DNA of 64,000 nucleotides from Antedon mediterranea (GCF_964355755.1 NC_092674.1:15133001-15197000); one strand, 5' to 3'. Shown: positions 20,132 to 30,774, counted from the stretch's first letter. The notes: generated from the letters alone by a model not told the origin. Numbers and translations are program-made.

Positions 20132-21659
20132 ACCAGTCTGTGTGCCCTGTTACTTTTCGGATTATACCTTCAAATTCCATTTTATCCAACTCAGCTTTAA
20201 TCTTTGGTTTCATGTGAATTGAACAACGTCGTGGAGCGTCGATGTAAGGTTCTGCATCTGGTATCAGATGGAGATCTACTGGCTCTTTAAAACATCCAAC
20301 TTTATCAAAACATTCAGGAAAATTCCATTTCAAATCTTCGACTGTGTTTATTGGTTTAACTGACGTGTGATCAAATAATGTGGATGTCGTAGTAACAGCA
20401 TCATATGTCATGTGCTCATCAAATGTAATTAGCTCCATGCATTCGCTAGATTTCTTTCCAATTAATGCTGGACCATCTACGTCAACAACATGGAACCTAT
20501 GTGTAGAAATCTTTTCACTATCTGTTCGTTGTAGTCCTAGATTTATCGAACCAAGATACTTAATTTTATGCCCACTGTATGAATACAGATCAGTGTAATC
20601 TTGCTTAATGTCAACTGATTGTTCTTTAAACATTTTCTTAAATATTCTCAGTGGTAACGTATTTCCACTGGCTCCACTGTCGACTTTTAAGTGGATCAGT
20701 CCCTTAGAAAGTATGTCGTCATGATGTACGTGCAAGTTTGTAAAAACTTCATTGTTTTTATTTTGTCTTTGAGCGTCAAGAAAAACACTATCGTATAATG
20801 TTAAGCTGCCTAACTCATGATGTTCATTTTCATCTACAGCATGCATCTTTCGTTTTTGATTTTGAAAGTTGTTGTGTCGAGAACGATTAAAATTATGTAA
20901 TTTACCTTTAGCTTTAGATGTGGATTGTTGCGATTTAAATGTGGATTGCGATTTACAGCATACTTTCCAATGATTCATTTTTCCACAATTTCTACAAGTG
21001 TCTCCCCATGCTGGACATTTTCGTGGTTCATGACTTCGGTCGCAATTTCGACATTTTCGTTCATACTTCGTTTTCAATGAATGAGCAATTACTGTCGGTG
21101 GTTGTTGTTGATCCTGCATCTTCTTTATTGTGCAATTAGATGCACTGATTGCTTCATATTCACGACCACGCTCAATAACTTGCGCAACAGGATATTTCTC
21201 CGGTTTTGTAAGCAGTTCCTTACGAAAATCTTCGAATAGTGTGGACAACACTACCATTTCGATCAATCGCTCATTTAGTTCATCCTTTTTAAAAGAACAT
21301 TTTGATGCTTTTTCACGTAGACGCGCAACATAATCACTGATGGGCTCATCTGTCTTTTGCCTATAGGTTGAAAACTCTAACCTATGAACTCTAAAATTTA
21401 TCTTGACAGACGCATCTAGTTGCTGCTCAAACAAGGTCCATATTTCTTTGGGTACCTTTTGGTTTGCATCAGACAACCCAGATGATAAAATTCTCTTCAT
21501 ACCTTCATCACCAAAAGCAAGTTTAATCTTTGTTGCTTTTTTCTCATCCAGTGTTACATTGTGGTCTTCAAAATATAAATTCATGCGTGCTTTAAACGCA
21601 CGGAGACTCTCTGCCAGGTCTTTTGCATCCCAATCCATCTTGGGCATTTTAGATGACAT
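20100..21659 (-). CDS. Gypsy Gag, protease and start of RT
   Basis: 519 codons starting at the ATG at 21659, about 207 nt inside the 5' LTR. Residues 1-190 are a helical capsid-like region. Two zinc knuckles follow (CRNCDRSHEPRKC and CRNCGKMNHWKVC, about 203-235). The aspartic protease motif is LKVDSGASGNTLPL (about 325). The RT start includes AELDKMEFEGIIRK before the frame is lost at the sequence coding DWCAH. Gag and Pol therefore appear to have shared one frame originally. SURL/Mag-like lineage is suspected from the double knuckle but not shown. Confidence 0.92.
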   Translation of the reverse strand: MSSKMPKMDWDAKDLAESLRAFKARMNLYFEDHNVTLDEKKATKIKLAFGDEGMKRILSSGLSDANQKVPKEIWTLFEQQLDASVKINFRVHRLEFSTYRQKTDEPISDYVARLREKASKCSFKKDELNERLIEMVVLSTLFEDFRKELLTKPEKYPVAQVIERGREYEAISASNCTIKKMQDQQQPPTVIAHSLKTKYERKCRNCDRSHEPRKCPAWGDTCRNCGKMNHWKVCCKSQSTFKSQQSTSKAKGKLHNFNRSRHNNFQNQKRKMHAVDENEHHELGSLTLYDSVFLDAQRQNKNNEVFTNLHVHHDDILSKGLIHLKVDSGASGNTLPLRIFKKMFKEQSVDIKQDYTDLYSYSGHKIKYLGSINLGLQRTDSEKISTHRFHVVDVDGPALIGKKSSECMELITFDEHMTYDAVTTTSTLFDHTSVKPINTVEDLKWNFPECFDKVGCFKEPVDLHLIPDAEPYIDAPRRCSIHMKPKIKAELDKMEFEGIIRKVTGHTDWCAHICNEKRW

Positions 21660-21866
21660 ATTGATTATTGTTACGTACGGCCTAGCCTAAGCCACCAGAG
21701 CAATTATCACGCTAAAACGGTGATGGTGATTCGCCTACAAACGGCGCTGCTGTTGTTGGACGGACACGAGTGTTTTTTTACGGCGAGGCTTGTTGCTCGG
21801 AAATCAAAAATATGTCACGTACAGGAGTTCTATTCCTTGTTATTTCACAATATACCGCTGCCACCA

Positions 21867-22031
21867 TTTAATGATTGTCAGACACGTTTTACTGATTATT
21901 TTGATGTTTAATATATATCTATTAATTGGTATTATTTTCAAACATGGCGTTGTATTAGAACTGCCCTTAGTGCGCAGTAGCGTTGCTATGGTTATATGGT
22001 TGGGGCAGCATACACATATGATATTACTACA
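21867..22031 (-). repeat. 5' LTR of the Gypsy element
   Basis: 165 bp; see the 3' LTR for the two differences. The inner edge is followed by TGGTGGCAGCGG (plus 21855-21866), a plausible tRNA primer site. Confidence 0.95.
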
Positions 22032-23815
22032 GGACCTGAATCCAAACTGTGTGCGTAATCGATATTCCTCTATACATTGATGGATCAAGTGGACTGCCTT
22101 TTTTTTCCAAATGGTTGTTAATTTGGACAGTCCCCAATCGCTTGGTACTTCTTTGGTTCTCCAAATTTCCTCAAACAGTCTATGTACATGGTTGACGAAT
22201 ACTGGGTTCTCTGTGGCGACTTGCAACATTTCAGAAGTGACATCTAGGGTAGCTTTGCGACCTTTTAGATGTCCGATTGCATCAATAATTTCTTTCTGGG
22301 ACGGAGGTTCATCGTCTATCCCAAATTCTGGTTGTCTCAGGTTGATTATATATTCTGGAGGTGTGCTAATTTCATCTGGGATTTTAAGGCTAGATTGGTC
22401 TGGATTAAAGTGATCTTTAAAGTGTTCACGTAATCCAGGACATTTTATAGGCTTTGGTGCTTTTCTTATAACATCACCGTGCTCCTTAGCTTTTCTCCAT
22501 AAATCAAATATTTCTAACTTGCTTGCTTCTTCATACAAATATTCATTCCGTAGTTCCTTCACCCGTATCTTAATTGCTTTCTGCATAGCCTTGATCTCCT
22601 CTTCTTTGTAGGTAACTGTGCTTTTGTTAATATTCTTTCTTTCTGTATAGCGCTCAGTTGATGTAGTGGTTGTCTTTTCAGGAGAAGTAGTTTTATTAAT
22701 TTCTTCTTCTATCTTTGTTTTAACATTATTTCTTACTTCTCGATCTTTAAGTTTACTCATGTTGGCTCTCTTGCTCTGTTTTTTCTTTTTATGCTTCTTC
22801 CACCTGGCTGCTTTGTTGGCTGGTGTTGTCATATTACTCACAAGGATTCTATGATCCGACGAAAGATAATAGTTGTTATAGACTCTTGTGTCAGTAACAT
22901 ACTTCCTCAACCAGTGATCACATATGTTGTAATCTAGTGTTTTTTTGTAACACCATCGTTGCTATGCCAAGTGATCCGATGAACGTTTGGATGGTCAAAC
23001 CAGGTGTTCAGTATGCATAGCTTGAAGTCAGAACAGTAGTTGACGAGTCTTGTGCCATTGTCATTACTAATGTCATCTGTGTCTTGAAATCTATGCAGGT
23101 TTCCATCAAAGAGTGATTTTCTGGTTGTTATTGTTGATGTTGCATTAAAGTCTCCCATCAGTAAGAGTTTTGTGTTGTTCTCGACTCTTGTTACTTTGGA
23201 GAGTTTTGCATAGAAAATATCCTTTGATGATTCCGAACCGGATTCCGTAGGAGAGTACACAGACACAATTCTTAATTTACAATTTTTTATTGTGACGTCT
23301 ATTGCCATTAGACGTTCATATACATAATGAACATTAGACACTTTGATATGGGGTGACTGTTTGATGGCAATAGCAACCCCATACATCTTTTTGATTTTCA
23401 GTCCGGTCCAGTATACATTGTAGCCCTCATGTGAGATTCCACCGGTACCAATCCGTCTCACTTCCTGCATACACACGATGTCAAGGTTTGCTGCTTTAAT
23501 TTGAATGAGGGTTTCATGTAGTAAGAAGTCATCTGAGCAGGTATTAACATTAATCTGTCTTGCTCGCCAATGAAACAATTTTGCAGGTTTTTGTTTCCTA
23601 ACTGCTTCTTGTACTTTCTTGTTTATATTAGAAAGGTTTTTAAAATCTATATCTTTATTACTCTTTGTGTGAAATTTTGACTTGCGTCCACCACGGGTAC
23701 CTCTATAATGGAAAATTCCCAAGTCTTTCAAAACACTTCCAACCGCAGTAGTAATTTTTCCAGCATATTGTCTCAGGTTAAGTAGCTTTGAGTAGCTATA
23801 GTTATAGGTCAACAT
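22032..23815 (-). pseudogene. LINE endonuclease and RT start (5' half, upstream of the Gypsy insertion)
   Basis: From an ATG at 23815: a basic leader, then an APE endonuclease with ARQINVNTCSDDF, IVCMQEVRRIGTG (catalytic Glu), YGVAIAIK, LRIVSVYSPTE, LLLMGDFNATS (Asp/Asn) and, after a frame change at an A-run near 22942, NYYLSSDHRILVSNM (the terminal SDH). A Lys-rich linker follows, then RT fingers AIGHLKGRKATLDVTSEML and VPSDWGLSKLTTIWKKK, ending at TQFGFRS where the Gypsy LTR begins at 22031. The remainder is at 17273-16223. Confidence 0.88.
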
Positions 23816-23819
23816 AGTT

Positions 23820-25900
23820 TACTCGCAGCATTGGTAGATTATAATAATAATATCACACATACACCGATTCTAAGCCCTGTAAACAAATCTCCTATGCTAT
23901 TCTGTCCCAAAGTTCTAAAGCAACAATAGGCTTTGCTTTACTGAACACTGCTAAGACAATAGCATGCACACAGCTAGATTGGGCCTAGCTATAAGGTATA
24001 AAAAAATCTTTTCTAAATCCAGCTTAGCTGATAAAAATAAGAAAAAAAATATACAATACAATAGTTGTAAGTGCTGATAACAATATTGGTAGTAAAATCA
24101 CTCTCAAAATGTGTACTTAAAACCCAAAAAGCAAAATTTTTGAAGCAGAATGGGAGTAACAATGTCAAGCGCCTCTGGCAGCCTATTATTGTAAAGCATG
24201 TACACAATAAATAAAAATCTAATAAATCTGAGAGGTTTATTCGCCGCAATAGAAAAAGGTGAGAACTGATTTCGAGAACTGATTTCTTTGGCCACAAAGA
24301 TTTTAAGTGACTATTTTGAATTTTCATTATCAGGGAGTGTTTACAATCAATCAGACAATTGTGTCCCATAAAAGTGTGGCAGAATATCATGTTAAGAACC
24401 ACATTAAAAGAGAAGAATTTTGTGTAGAAGAATTTAAAAATAAAGGTAAGGTTTGCTAATCAAAAATTTATCTCCTATAAGCTGCTTTCACATCGCGCCC
24501 GGATTCGGTCCGGTGGCCTGAGAAAATTATCGTGGAAAATGGGTTCAGTGGTAGAGCATAAGGTCGTTCACACCAAATTCGTACGATTTTAATCCGTACC
24601 TGATTCGGGCTCCGAATTCGTAGCGATGGATCACGAAGCCATTTCTTTTCTGAAATCGTACGATTTTTTTCTTTCGACCAATCAAAAGCGAGGATGAATG
24701 ACCTTTCTTGTGAGGAGGAGAGGTTGTCTGCTCTTTTCCGCGCCACGATCATAAAATCAATGTGCGACGTGAATTTTGGTGGAGCCCCTTTCCTTTTTAG
24801 TGTTATTTGCTCGAACAATTGTTTTTTTTAAAGCATAGCCGTATCCTGCAATTAGCTGGAATCATACTTTAGATTATTAAGATAAGTATATTTCTGTTAT
24901 TAATACTAGTTAGTTACTAACTAGGCTAGTGTAGGCCTAGCCTAGCCTAGGCCTGCTAGCTACAGCAGCTAGCAGTACGCTATAGGCTATAGTAGTTAGT
25001 ACGCGATCTGATCTCCATGCAACCATCATCAGACGGTAGGTCGGTAGGCGCGCTGTTTTCATCCTAGCATTAGGCCTAGGTTAGTTAGTTATTAATTTAG
25101 TTATATCGTTGGGTCGCTTCTAGGCCTACATCCCGCTTGACTTTGTACTCTCGTCTCTGCTCTGTATCTAAAAAAGGTACCTGGCTATAGCCTAGAGGTA
25201 GGCCTAACTAGCCTATTATATGCCTAATGTTTTTTTATAAATTTAACAAGGAAACTAGGCCTAGGCTAAGTTAGGCCTAGGCTAGTTACTGCGAATAGAA
25301 TTATTATAATTATTAGGCTAGGCCTAGCCTAGAGGCCTTAGATTATAGATAGGCCCCCCTGGCTACTTGTTAATAATGGATGTCTTTTATTAATTATTAA
25401 TATTATTTTGTGATCTGATATGACCGATATTTTATTTAGGGTCTATGAGGCCTGATTTATTTTTATGTCAACTGTTTTTATTGACTAGGAATTATTATAT
25501 TGACGATTGTAAGTAGGCTAGGCTAGTGAGGGTCTCTATGATCAGCTTCAGCCATTTGGATAGACCACCTTTGTTCAATAAAATGATAATCCTGCTTATC
25601 TAAATTATTTCTAGTAGGCCTAGGCTATACCCTAGGCCTAGTGTCTTTGATTTTAAAACAAATGTTTTTTATTCTTTCTTTTTTGGTTTAATCCCTCCCA
25701 AAAAACAACCTTGGCCTATATATTTTTCATAAGTGATGGGGGATTAATTTTCAGTCTTCCTTCTGCTTATCCCAACTGAGTTTGACAAAAGACAAGTGCA
25801 ATAATAATAATTGAGTATTAAGTTTTGTTAGCAAGTTATATAGTTAGGTACCTAGCACCTTTCTATTCAATTAATATATTTTTTAAACTACCGTTATTAT
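23820..25900. other. Spacer rich in AGGCCTAG words; possible Harbinger terminus at about 24480
   Basis: 24480-24620 has paired TTCACATCGCGCCCGGATTCGG and TTCACACCAAATTCGTACG blocks like the terminal/subterminal sequences of some Harbinger elements, and precedes a MADF gene at 25906. About 24910-25640 is dense in CTAGGCCTAG-type words. No other gene is seen; the open frame 24818-24468 is judged a product of this repeat. Confidence 0.4.
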
Positions 25901-25905
25901 TTAGA

Positions 25906-26694
25906 AATGGCTCTTACAGAAGAACAGACTGAACAACTAATCATAGAAGTGGAAAAGAATAGCGTCCTATATGATCTGTCAGACAAGCGATACAAAGATG
26001 TTTGACATAAAAATGATGTGTGGGATGAAATCGCTATTAAAGTTGATGTACTTGGATTGGATAAATTGTAAATAGTTATGTACTGTATCAAATTATCCCA
26101 ACAGTATTGCTTGCAACATTTTTATTTTATAAACATCCCCTTTTTTCAGGTCAAATATTATCTAAGAAGTTTACAAATATCAAGGATGCCTATGTTGCAT
26201 ACTTAAGAAAAGTTGGACAAAACTATCTGACTGATTATATAGTGAGAACAGATGGAGGATGCACAGAGAGGCATGAATTTGAAAATAACCTTGATCATTT
26301 GCTTTTAATGTTTTACAGAAGCACCAGTAATTTCAATTTGCCGGATGAGTGCGAAAACCTTCTCACTGCTATATTGGATGGTCGTGAGGTTATTCAAGAC
26401 GATCAAGAAGGAAAATCATCGGAAATTATTAATGAGGGTGATATTCCCAGTACCTCAAAACCAAAACATACTCCCGCAAAAAGAAAATTAGCCAAAAATG
26501 AAGATGTGAATGCTGTATTAATTGATTATTTTTCAGGGAAAAAGGCAGGAGAGAAAAATGCATTAGCATATTTTTTTTAATCTGCATTCAAAACTGTTGA
26601 AACCTTCCCAAAGGTGAAACAAATCCAAATTAAAAAGGTAATTAGCGATGCGATTTTTGAGATTGAGACTGAACTTGCACAATGTGAAGAATAG
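25906..26694 (+). pseudogene. MADF-BESS protein of a Harbinger-type element, two nonsense mutations
   Basis: Exon 1 starts at the ATG at 25906: MALTEEQTEQLIIEVEKN then VLYDLSDKRYKDV, a TGA, then KNDVWDEIAIKVDVLG. Exon 2 follows TTTTTTCAG at about 26149: GQILSKKFTNIKDAYVAYLR, a linker with STSKPKHTPAKRKL, then AYFF, a TAA at 26578-26580, and SAFKTVETFPKVKQIQIKK up to a stop near 26694. The first part is a MADF (Myb/SANT-like) domain and the last a BESS-type helix. Both stops interrupt an otherwise conserved frame. MADF proteins of this kind are partner proteins of PIF/Harbinger transposases; a HARBI1-like remnant lies 0.7 kb downstream on the other strand. Confidence 0.75.
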
Positions 26695-26722
26695 AAATTA
26701 AAATAATAGCATTTCTAAAGCT

Positions 26723-26752
26723 CTGTCTACACTAGTTTGATAGTGTAGACAG
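26723..26752. repeat. Perfect 12-bp stem, 6-nt loop
   Basis: CTGTCTACACTA and TAGTGTAGACAG flank GTTTGA. It directly adjoins the TAA target site of the following MITE. It may be the fused ends of another small element. Confidence 0.85.
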
Positions 26753-26758
26753 ATCTAA

Positions 26759-27184
26759 AAGACCCCTTCCCTGCAATTTTGGACGTTTTTTGGAAAATAA
26801 TACATATATATCACTTTAAAAACATTAAACCATGTCATTCCTTGTCTTAAATGTACGTTTTATGGTAAATTATGATAAAAAGTGAGAAACAATGCACTAC
26901 CCGGTATTTTCGCTGAAAAGTTAGGAGTCTTCCATTTGTTTTGGCCTCACGATCGATCGAAAAGTGGGCGAATTACAGGTGAAAAACAAAAATATCAATC
27001 CGTGCGCAATGCATTTTGGGATTTATAGCGGGCCGCTATAATTATTAGAATCGACTTATTTTTCACATTTTTAACCGTTTAAAGACGAAAAAAGTTATCG
27101 CAATAGGACCATATAGTATTATTTTTACATTAAATATAGTTTGTGATCTTAAATTAGATCTAAAAAACGTAGGGAAGGGGGCTT
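26759..27184. mobile_element. MITE with TAA target duplication (Harbinger type)
   Basis: 426 bp. The ends are AAGACCCCTTCCCT (26759) and AGGGAAGGGGGCTT (27184), 14-bp inverted repeats with one mismatch. TAA flanks both ends (26756-26758 and 27185-27187), as expected of PIF/Harbinger insertion. It encodes no protein. It contains GATCGATCGAAAAGTGGG and GCATTTTGGGATTTATAGCG, which also occur at 32933-33200, and the same terminus appears at 63921. Confidence 0.85.
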
Positions 27185-27284
27185 TAACATATGTACTAGT
27201 ATAATTTGATTATTAAATACAGTAGTAGCACACATCTTGCAGTTTGGTATACTGTGTACTTTCGTTTAGGTTGGCATATTTTAT

Positions 27285-27720
27285 TCAGTTTGCTGCCGCA
27301 CACAGTACAACTTTGTCCACGTTGGCCGGCTTCAGCTCCAGCTTACGATGAAAAATGCGAAACTTGTTGGCCAGGATGCCAAAGACATTTTCAGAGATTC
27401 GCCTAGCACGGCTGTGGCGGTAGTTGTATATCCTTTTTTCTCTGTCAAGTTTTTTACCTGAAATATAAATAATTCTATTTAATAATTCTTTATGATGTGT
27501 TGGTGTCAACAAAGTATTGCTATATTTTTTTAGACCTGCCACCGCAATAAATAATAAAATAAAAATCAGTCTGTCTTATTACCTGGGTATGGTCTCCGAC
27601 GCAGTTTGGGAAATTCCACCGTCTTTCAAAATCGGCTGATATGTCGGCCCATTCATCTTTAGTAGGCGGGGCCATATATACTGGTTGGAGTTTTTTCCAG
27701 ATAGCATCTGCCACCTCCAA
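27285..27720 (-). pseudogene. HARBI1-like transposase with the catalytic core deleted
   Basis: Upstream part (27720 to about 27600): MEVADAIWKKLQPVY, DEWADISADFERRWNFPNCVG. Downstream part (about 27460 to 27285): GKKLDREKRIYNYRHSRARR, SENVFGILANKFRIFHRKL, VDKVVLCAAA. The first is the stretch preceding the first catalytic Asp, and the second contains the final catalytic-Glu helix and the C-terminal helices. The segment with D.KHV and the GD..YPL motif is absent, so it cannot be active. It probably belongs with the MADF gene at 25906. Confidence 0.75.
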
Positions 27721-27724
27721 GACT

Positions 27725-28915
27725 ATCGCGCTTATTATATAAACTCAATGTAGGTCTGCATAAAAACGCCTTTTTTCTATGTGTACAATTATCATAAATG
27801 TCCTACTTAGCGCGGCTCTTCGTAAGCACTAAACATTGACATTGGTTTTTTTTTTATTACAAAGGTTTAAGTATCGTGCGCATCACTTAATATAGTCTGG
27901 GTTCCAGACGGAGTTTTGTCTTAATATTAGTAAAAAGATAAATATTTTGGCACATATGGCGTTTCATACGTATACTACTTGATTTTGGATACTCCGACAA
28001 AAATCGCGGTCGAAATAAAAACAAATAAATTTAAAAAAAAGATAATACAGACTTGGGGCAAGTCTACACTTAATAAAGATGCGAGGTGTTACCCACATGG
28101 CTTTCTATATCGTATCATGTTTTACTATAGGCTAGTACACACTTGGAGCAGTATATTAGGTCAATAAAAATTGCACTACTAGCAGAAAACCCAACCCAAC
28201 ATTCGATTTGAACGAGAAATAATTAAGTTTACATGGTCATCCCAAGTAAGTTCACTATTAATCGTGACCCCCAGATGACAATGACTAGATACGGATTTAA
28301 TAGGCAAGTCATTTATACGATAAACAGGTCTATAATTGTCATTGCTAGAATCATCTGATACTCTGTGTCGATCTGGTTGGTAAAAATATTATACTATATC
28401 GCATTCAAGACAGCTCACTGCTTTAGAAATATTTCATTTGGCAGAGTTAGTTGTCATTTAACTGAAGAAGTTTTAATATGAAGAAGTGTTCTATACTGTA
28501 GACCTCCTGATGGTCAACATTTTGTGTTAATCACCATGTTGTTGTCATAGGCATATCATTTTGTGTCATTTCAATCTAACACGTTTCAATAAGAAATTTA
28601 ATCCATTAAAAAAAATGGTGGCCATTTTATGTGATTTTAATGAATATAGGTTTATAATAATTTTTATATAGCAGACAACCCATATGACATTCATTTTAAC
28701 TTAAAATATTATTCATAATGGGTGTTACTTTGTCCAATATGGTACATTTATTTTATATTTTACGTATTGGCGGCCATCTTGGATTTGATACCCTTAAGCT
28801 TTTTTAAAAAAATGGCAACATATTTTTGTTATTACTTTACATCCCAAAGACACTAAATCAGCTGGAATTTTGCTTTTAACAAAAAAAATGACACGAAATT
28901 ACATAGCGGCCTACA
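27725..28915. other. Spacer
   Basis: No gene seen. AGACTTGGGGCAAGTCT (about 28048) is a 7-bp stem that recurs at about 53864 and 59281. GTGGCCATTTTATGTG (28619) and GGCGGCCATCTTGGATTT (28770) are words common in invertebrate repeats. Confidence 0.35.
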
Positions 28916-28920
28916 ATAAG

Positions 28921-29150
28921 TGAGAAATTTGATTCAATAGGGTTTCGGTATTTTTTTTAATGGCATGGAATGGAAATGTATGTTTTAAACTATGCTTTAA
29001 CTGGCAACTCTAATATAATATTTCATCATTTGCAACCACATAGGCCCTACTGTATAAGCCTTTTTTTAACCTAGTTTAAAAAATGTAATGGGCTCGTGCA
29101 TATAAAAAATATATCATATAACAAAAGGGCCAAAGTTACCAAGAAATAAT
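28921..29150 (+). pseudogene. SET-domain exon remnant with its intron (second copy)
   Basis: 28921-28977 reads EKFDSIGFRYFF, a TAA, WHGMEM up to a GTATGT donor at 28978. It and the next about 170 bp match 61968-62190, where the same exon is preceded by a clear SET-domain start. The copy includes intron sequence, so it is a DNA-level duplication and not a processed transcript. Confidence 0.5.
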
Positions 29151-29339
29151 AAGCCTGCTTGCATCAACCAGGTCAACTGTTGTTTACTGCTTCCATGGAT
29201 GACGTGGGTGAGTACTTGATTCTGTTGGTAGATTAATCTAGGGATACCGATCCTTACTCTTTTTAGGTCTCTATTGTTTATGCAGAACGGGGAGCTCGTT
29301 GGGATTGATTTATGGCCCGACAATAGACGGGATGGAATT

Positions 29340-30220
29340 TTCTGGCCTGTTCTATTGAAGAGTATTTAGAATCTAGTTATTTTTGTCTATCCTATTTGGG
29401 TGGGAATAACATTAGCATTTTTATTTATTTATTTCTTAGTTAATGTAGATTGAATTGCTTTGGAATTAATTGATTTTCCGATTGAATTTATTTTAAATGG
29501 ATTATTTTGACGTAACTTATTTAGGAAATTTTTTATTGGATTAGTTAGATAACATTTTATTTATTAGATGGTTTTTCTAGTTGGATTTCCTACCTATTAT
29601 TTTCACGATTTATTTTTATTTTGGTAGTATTTTTGTTATTATTATTTATTTTTAGCATGTCTCAACTTAGTTCATGCTATTTATTTAGTTTAGATTATTA
29701 ATATTTTTTATTGTACAGGCAATGCTGGTACCTATATTGTATTATTACATTTTTGGTTAGAATATTATTTTTGTATTTTTGATACATTAGGCATTATATT
29801 ATAAATTTAAGGTTTATCATAGGGTTTCACCTAGAAATTTTATTTTGTATGCCTTTTTCTTCAAGAAAATATTTTCCTTGTCTCGTCTCATTTACTTTTA
29901 CATGCAATTGGTCTTGTATGTTTTTATTCTTATCTTATGAATTACTTTTGAACATGCCTTGTATATATAATTCTTTTCATTAACCTGTACTATTTGTGTA
30001 GTCCTATTTAATTATTTTTGTGGCATATTGTGAGTGCCCATAATAAGTCAATATATGTATACATGATTTTGCTAAAATGAGAAAATGATGGCCTATAGAG
30101 ATAACTATGGAAATATAACTAACCCACACAATCTAGCATGGGCAGTCGGCGATAATTTGTTTGACTTTTTGTCCTTTAAGGTTGACTATATCGCCAACTC
30201 TCAAGGGTAATGGTATTTTT
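29340..30220. other. AT-rich low-complexity spacer
   Basis: Long TTTATTTATTT-like sequence with no gene, inverted repeat or domain that I can recognise. Confidence 0.4.
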
Positions 30221-30522
30221 AAATGTACATTGTCATGATAATATCAAATGATGGATGCTTAGAACCAATTGAAGAAATTGAACAAACTTGGATATTAAAC
30301 ATGTGTATGCATAGCAAAACCATCTGGAAAAATGACAGGATTGGGTCCTCAAAAAGCATGATGTTCCTACAATCTAAATATCGTGGGCTTGGTGCCAAAA
30401 CCGTCTATGTCCAATTTGAGCAAAAATGAGTTAGACCCTCTATTAGTTATGTTCTTGGATATACTTTCTCTGCCAGAAGTGTCTAGGTCCACTCCTTTCA
30501 AAATAGGGGGCATTAGACAAAG

Positions 30523-30630
30523 CAGGGAGTTGATAACAACTCCCTGGACAAAGTAAATTAAGTCTATGTCCTTATATATGATTTTGATTTATGCCAGAAC
30601 TGTCTATGTGGGACATAGTCAGTTCTGGCA
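30523..30630. repeat. Two adjacent palindromes
   Basis: CAGGGAGTTG-ATAA-CAACTCCCTG at 30523-30546 is a perfect 10-bp stem. TGCCAGAACTGTCTATGT at 30592 pairs with ACATAGTCAGTTCTGGCA ending at 30630, 17 of 18 positions across a 3-nt centre. A related GGAGTTGTT...AACAACTCC hairpin lies at about 7139-7174. Confidence 0.85.
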
Positions 30631-30774
30631 TGATTTTTTAGATTTTTGTGGGACATAGACATATCTTTTACATTGGATTCCTGTATGCAGCGGTGGTATC
30701 CATGCTGTCTCTTCCGTATTATCATTTTCAAGTTGTTTCTCACTTTTTTGGTCAATTTTTGTGATTTAAATATC

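Larger units (their letters stand above)
17274..22031 (-). mobile_element. Nearly complete Ty3/Gypsy LTR retrotransposon, recent insertion
   Basis: 4758 bp in minus orientation. Direct LTRs are 17274-17439 (3') and 21867-22031 (5'), each starting TGTAGTAATATC and ending ...CAATCATTAAA on the minus strand. GGTCC (GGACC on plus) flanks both sides at 17269-17273 and 22032-22036 as a 5-bp target duplication. A primer-binding-like TGGTGGCAGCGG follows the 5' LTR, and a polypurine tract AAAAAACAGGGGGA precedes the 3' LTR. Gag, protease, RT, RNase H and integrase are all present in the order gag-pro-RT-RH-IN. The coding region is broken by two frame changes, near 20125 and 18372. It sits inside an older LINE. 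Confidence 0.95.

Noticed and set aside
22934-22950. Programmed frameshift in the LINE endonuclease at the A-run
   Set aside because: A single-base indel in a homopolymer in an already disrupted element is simpler; no conserved slippery site or downstream structure was seen.
24468-24818. 116-codon minus-strand frame
   Set aside because: It covers the repeated TTCACA/GATTCGG terminal block; the peptide has no recognisable domain and is explained by repeat sequence.
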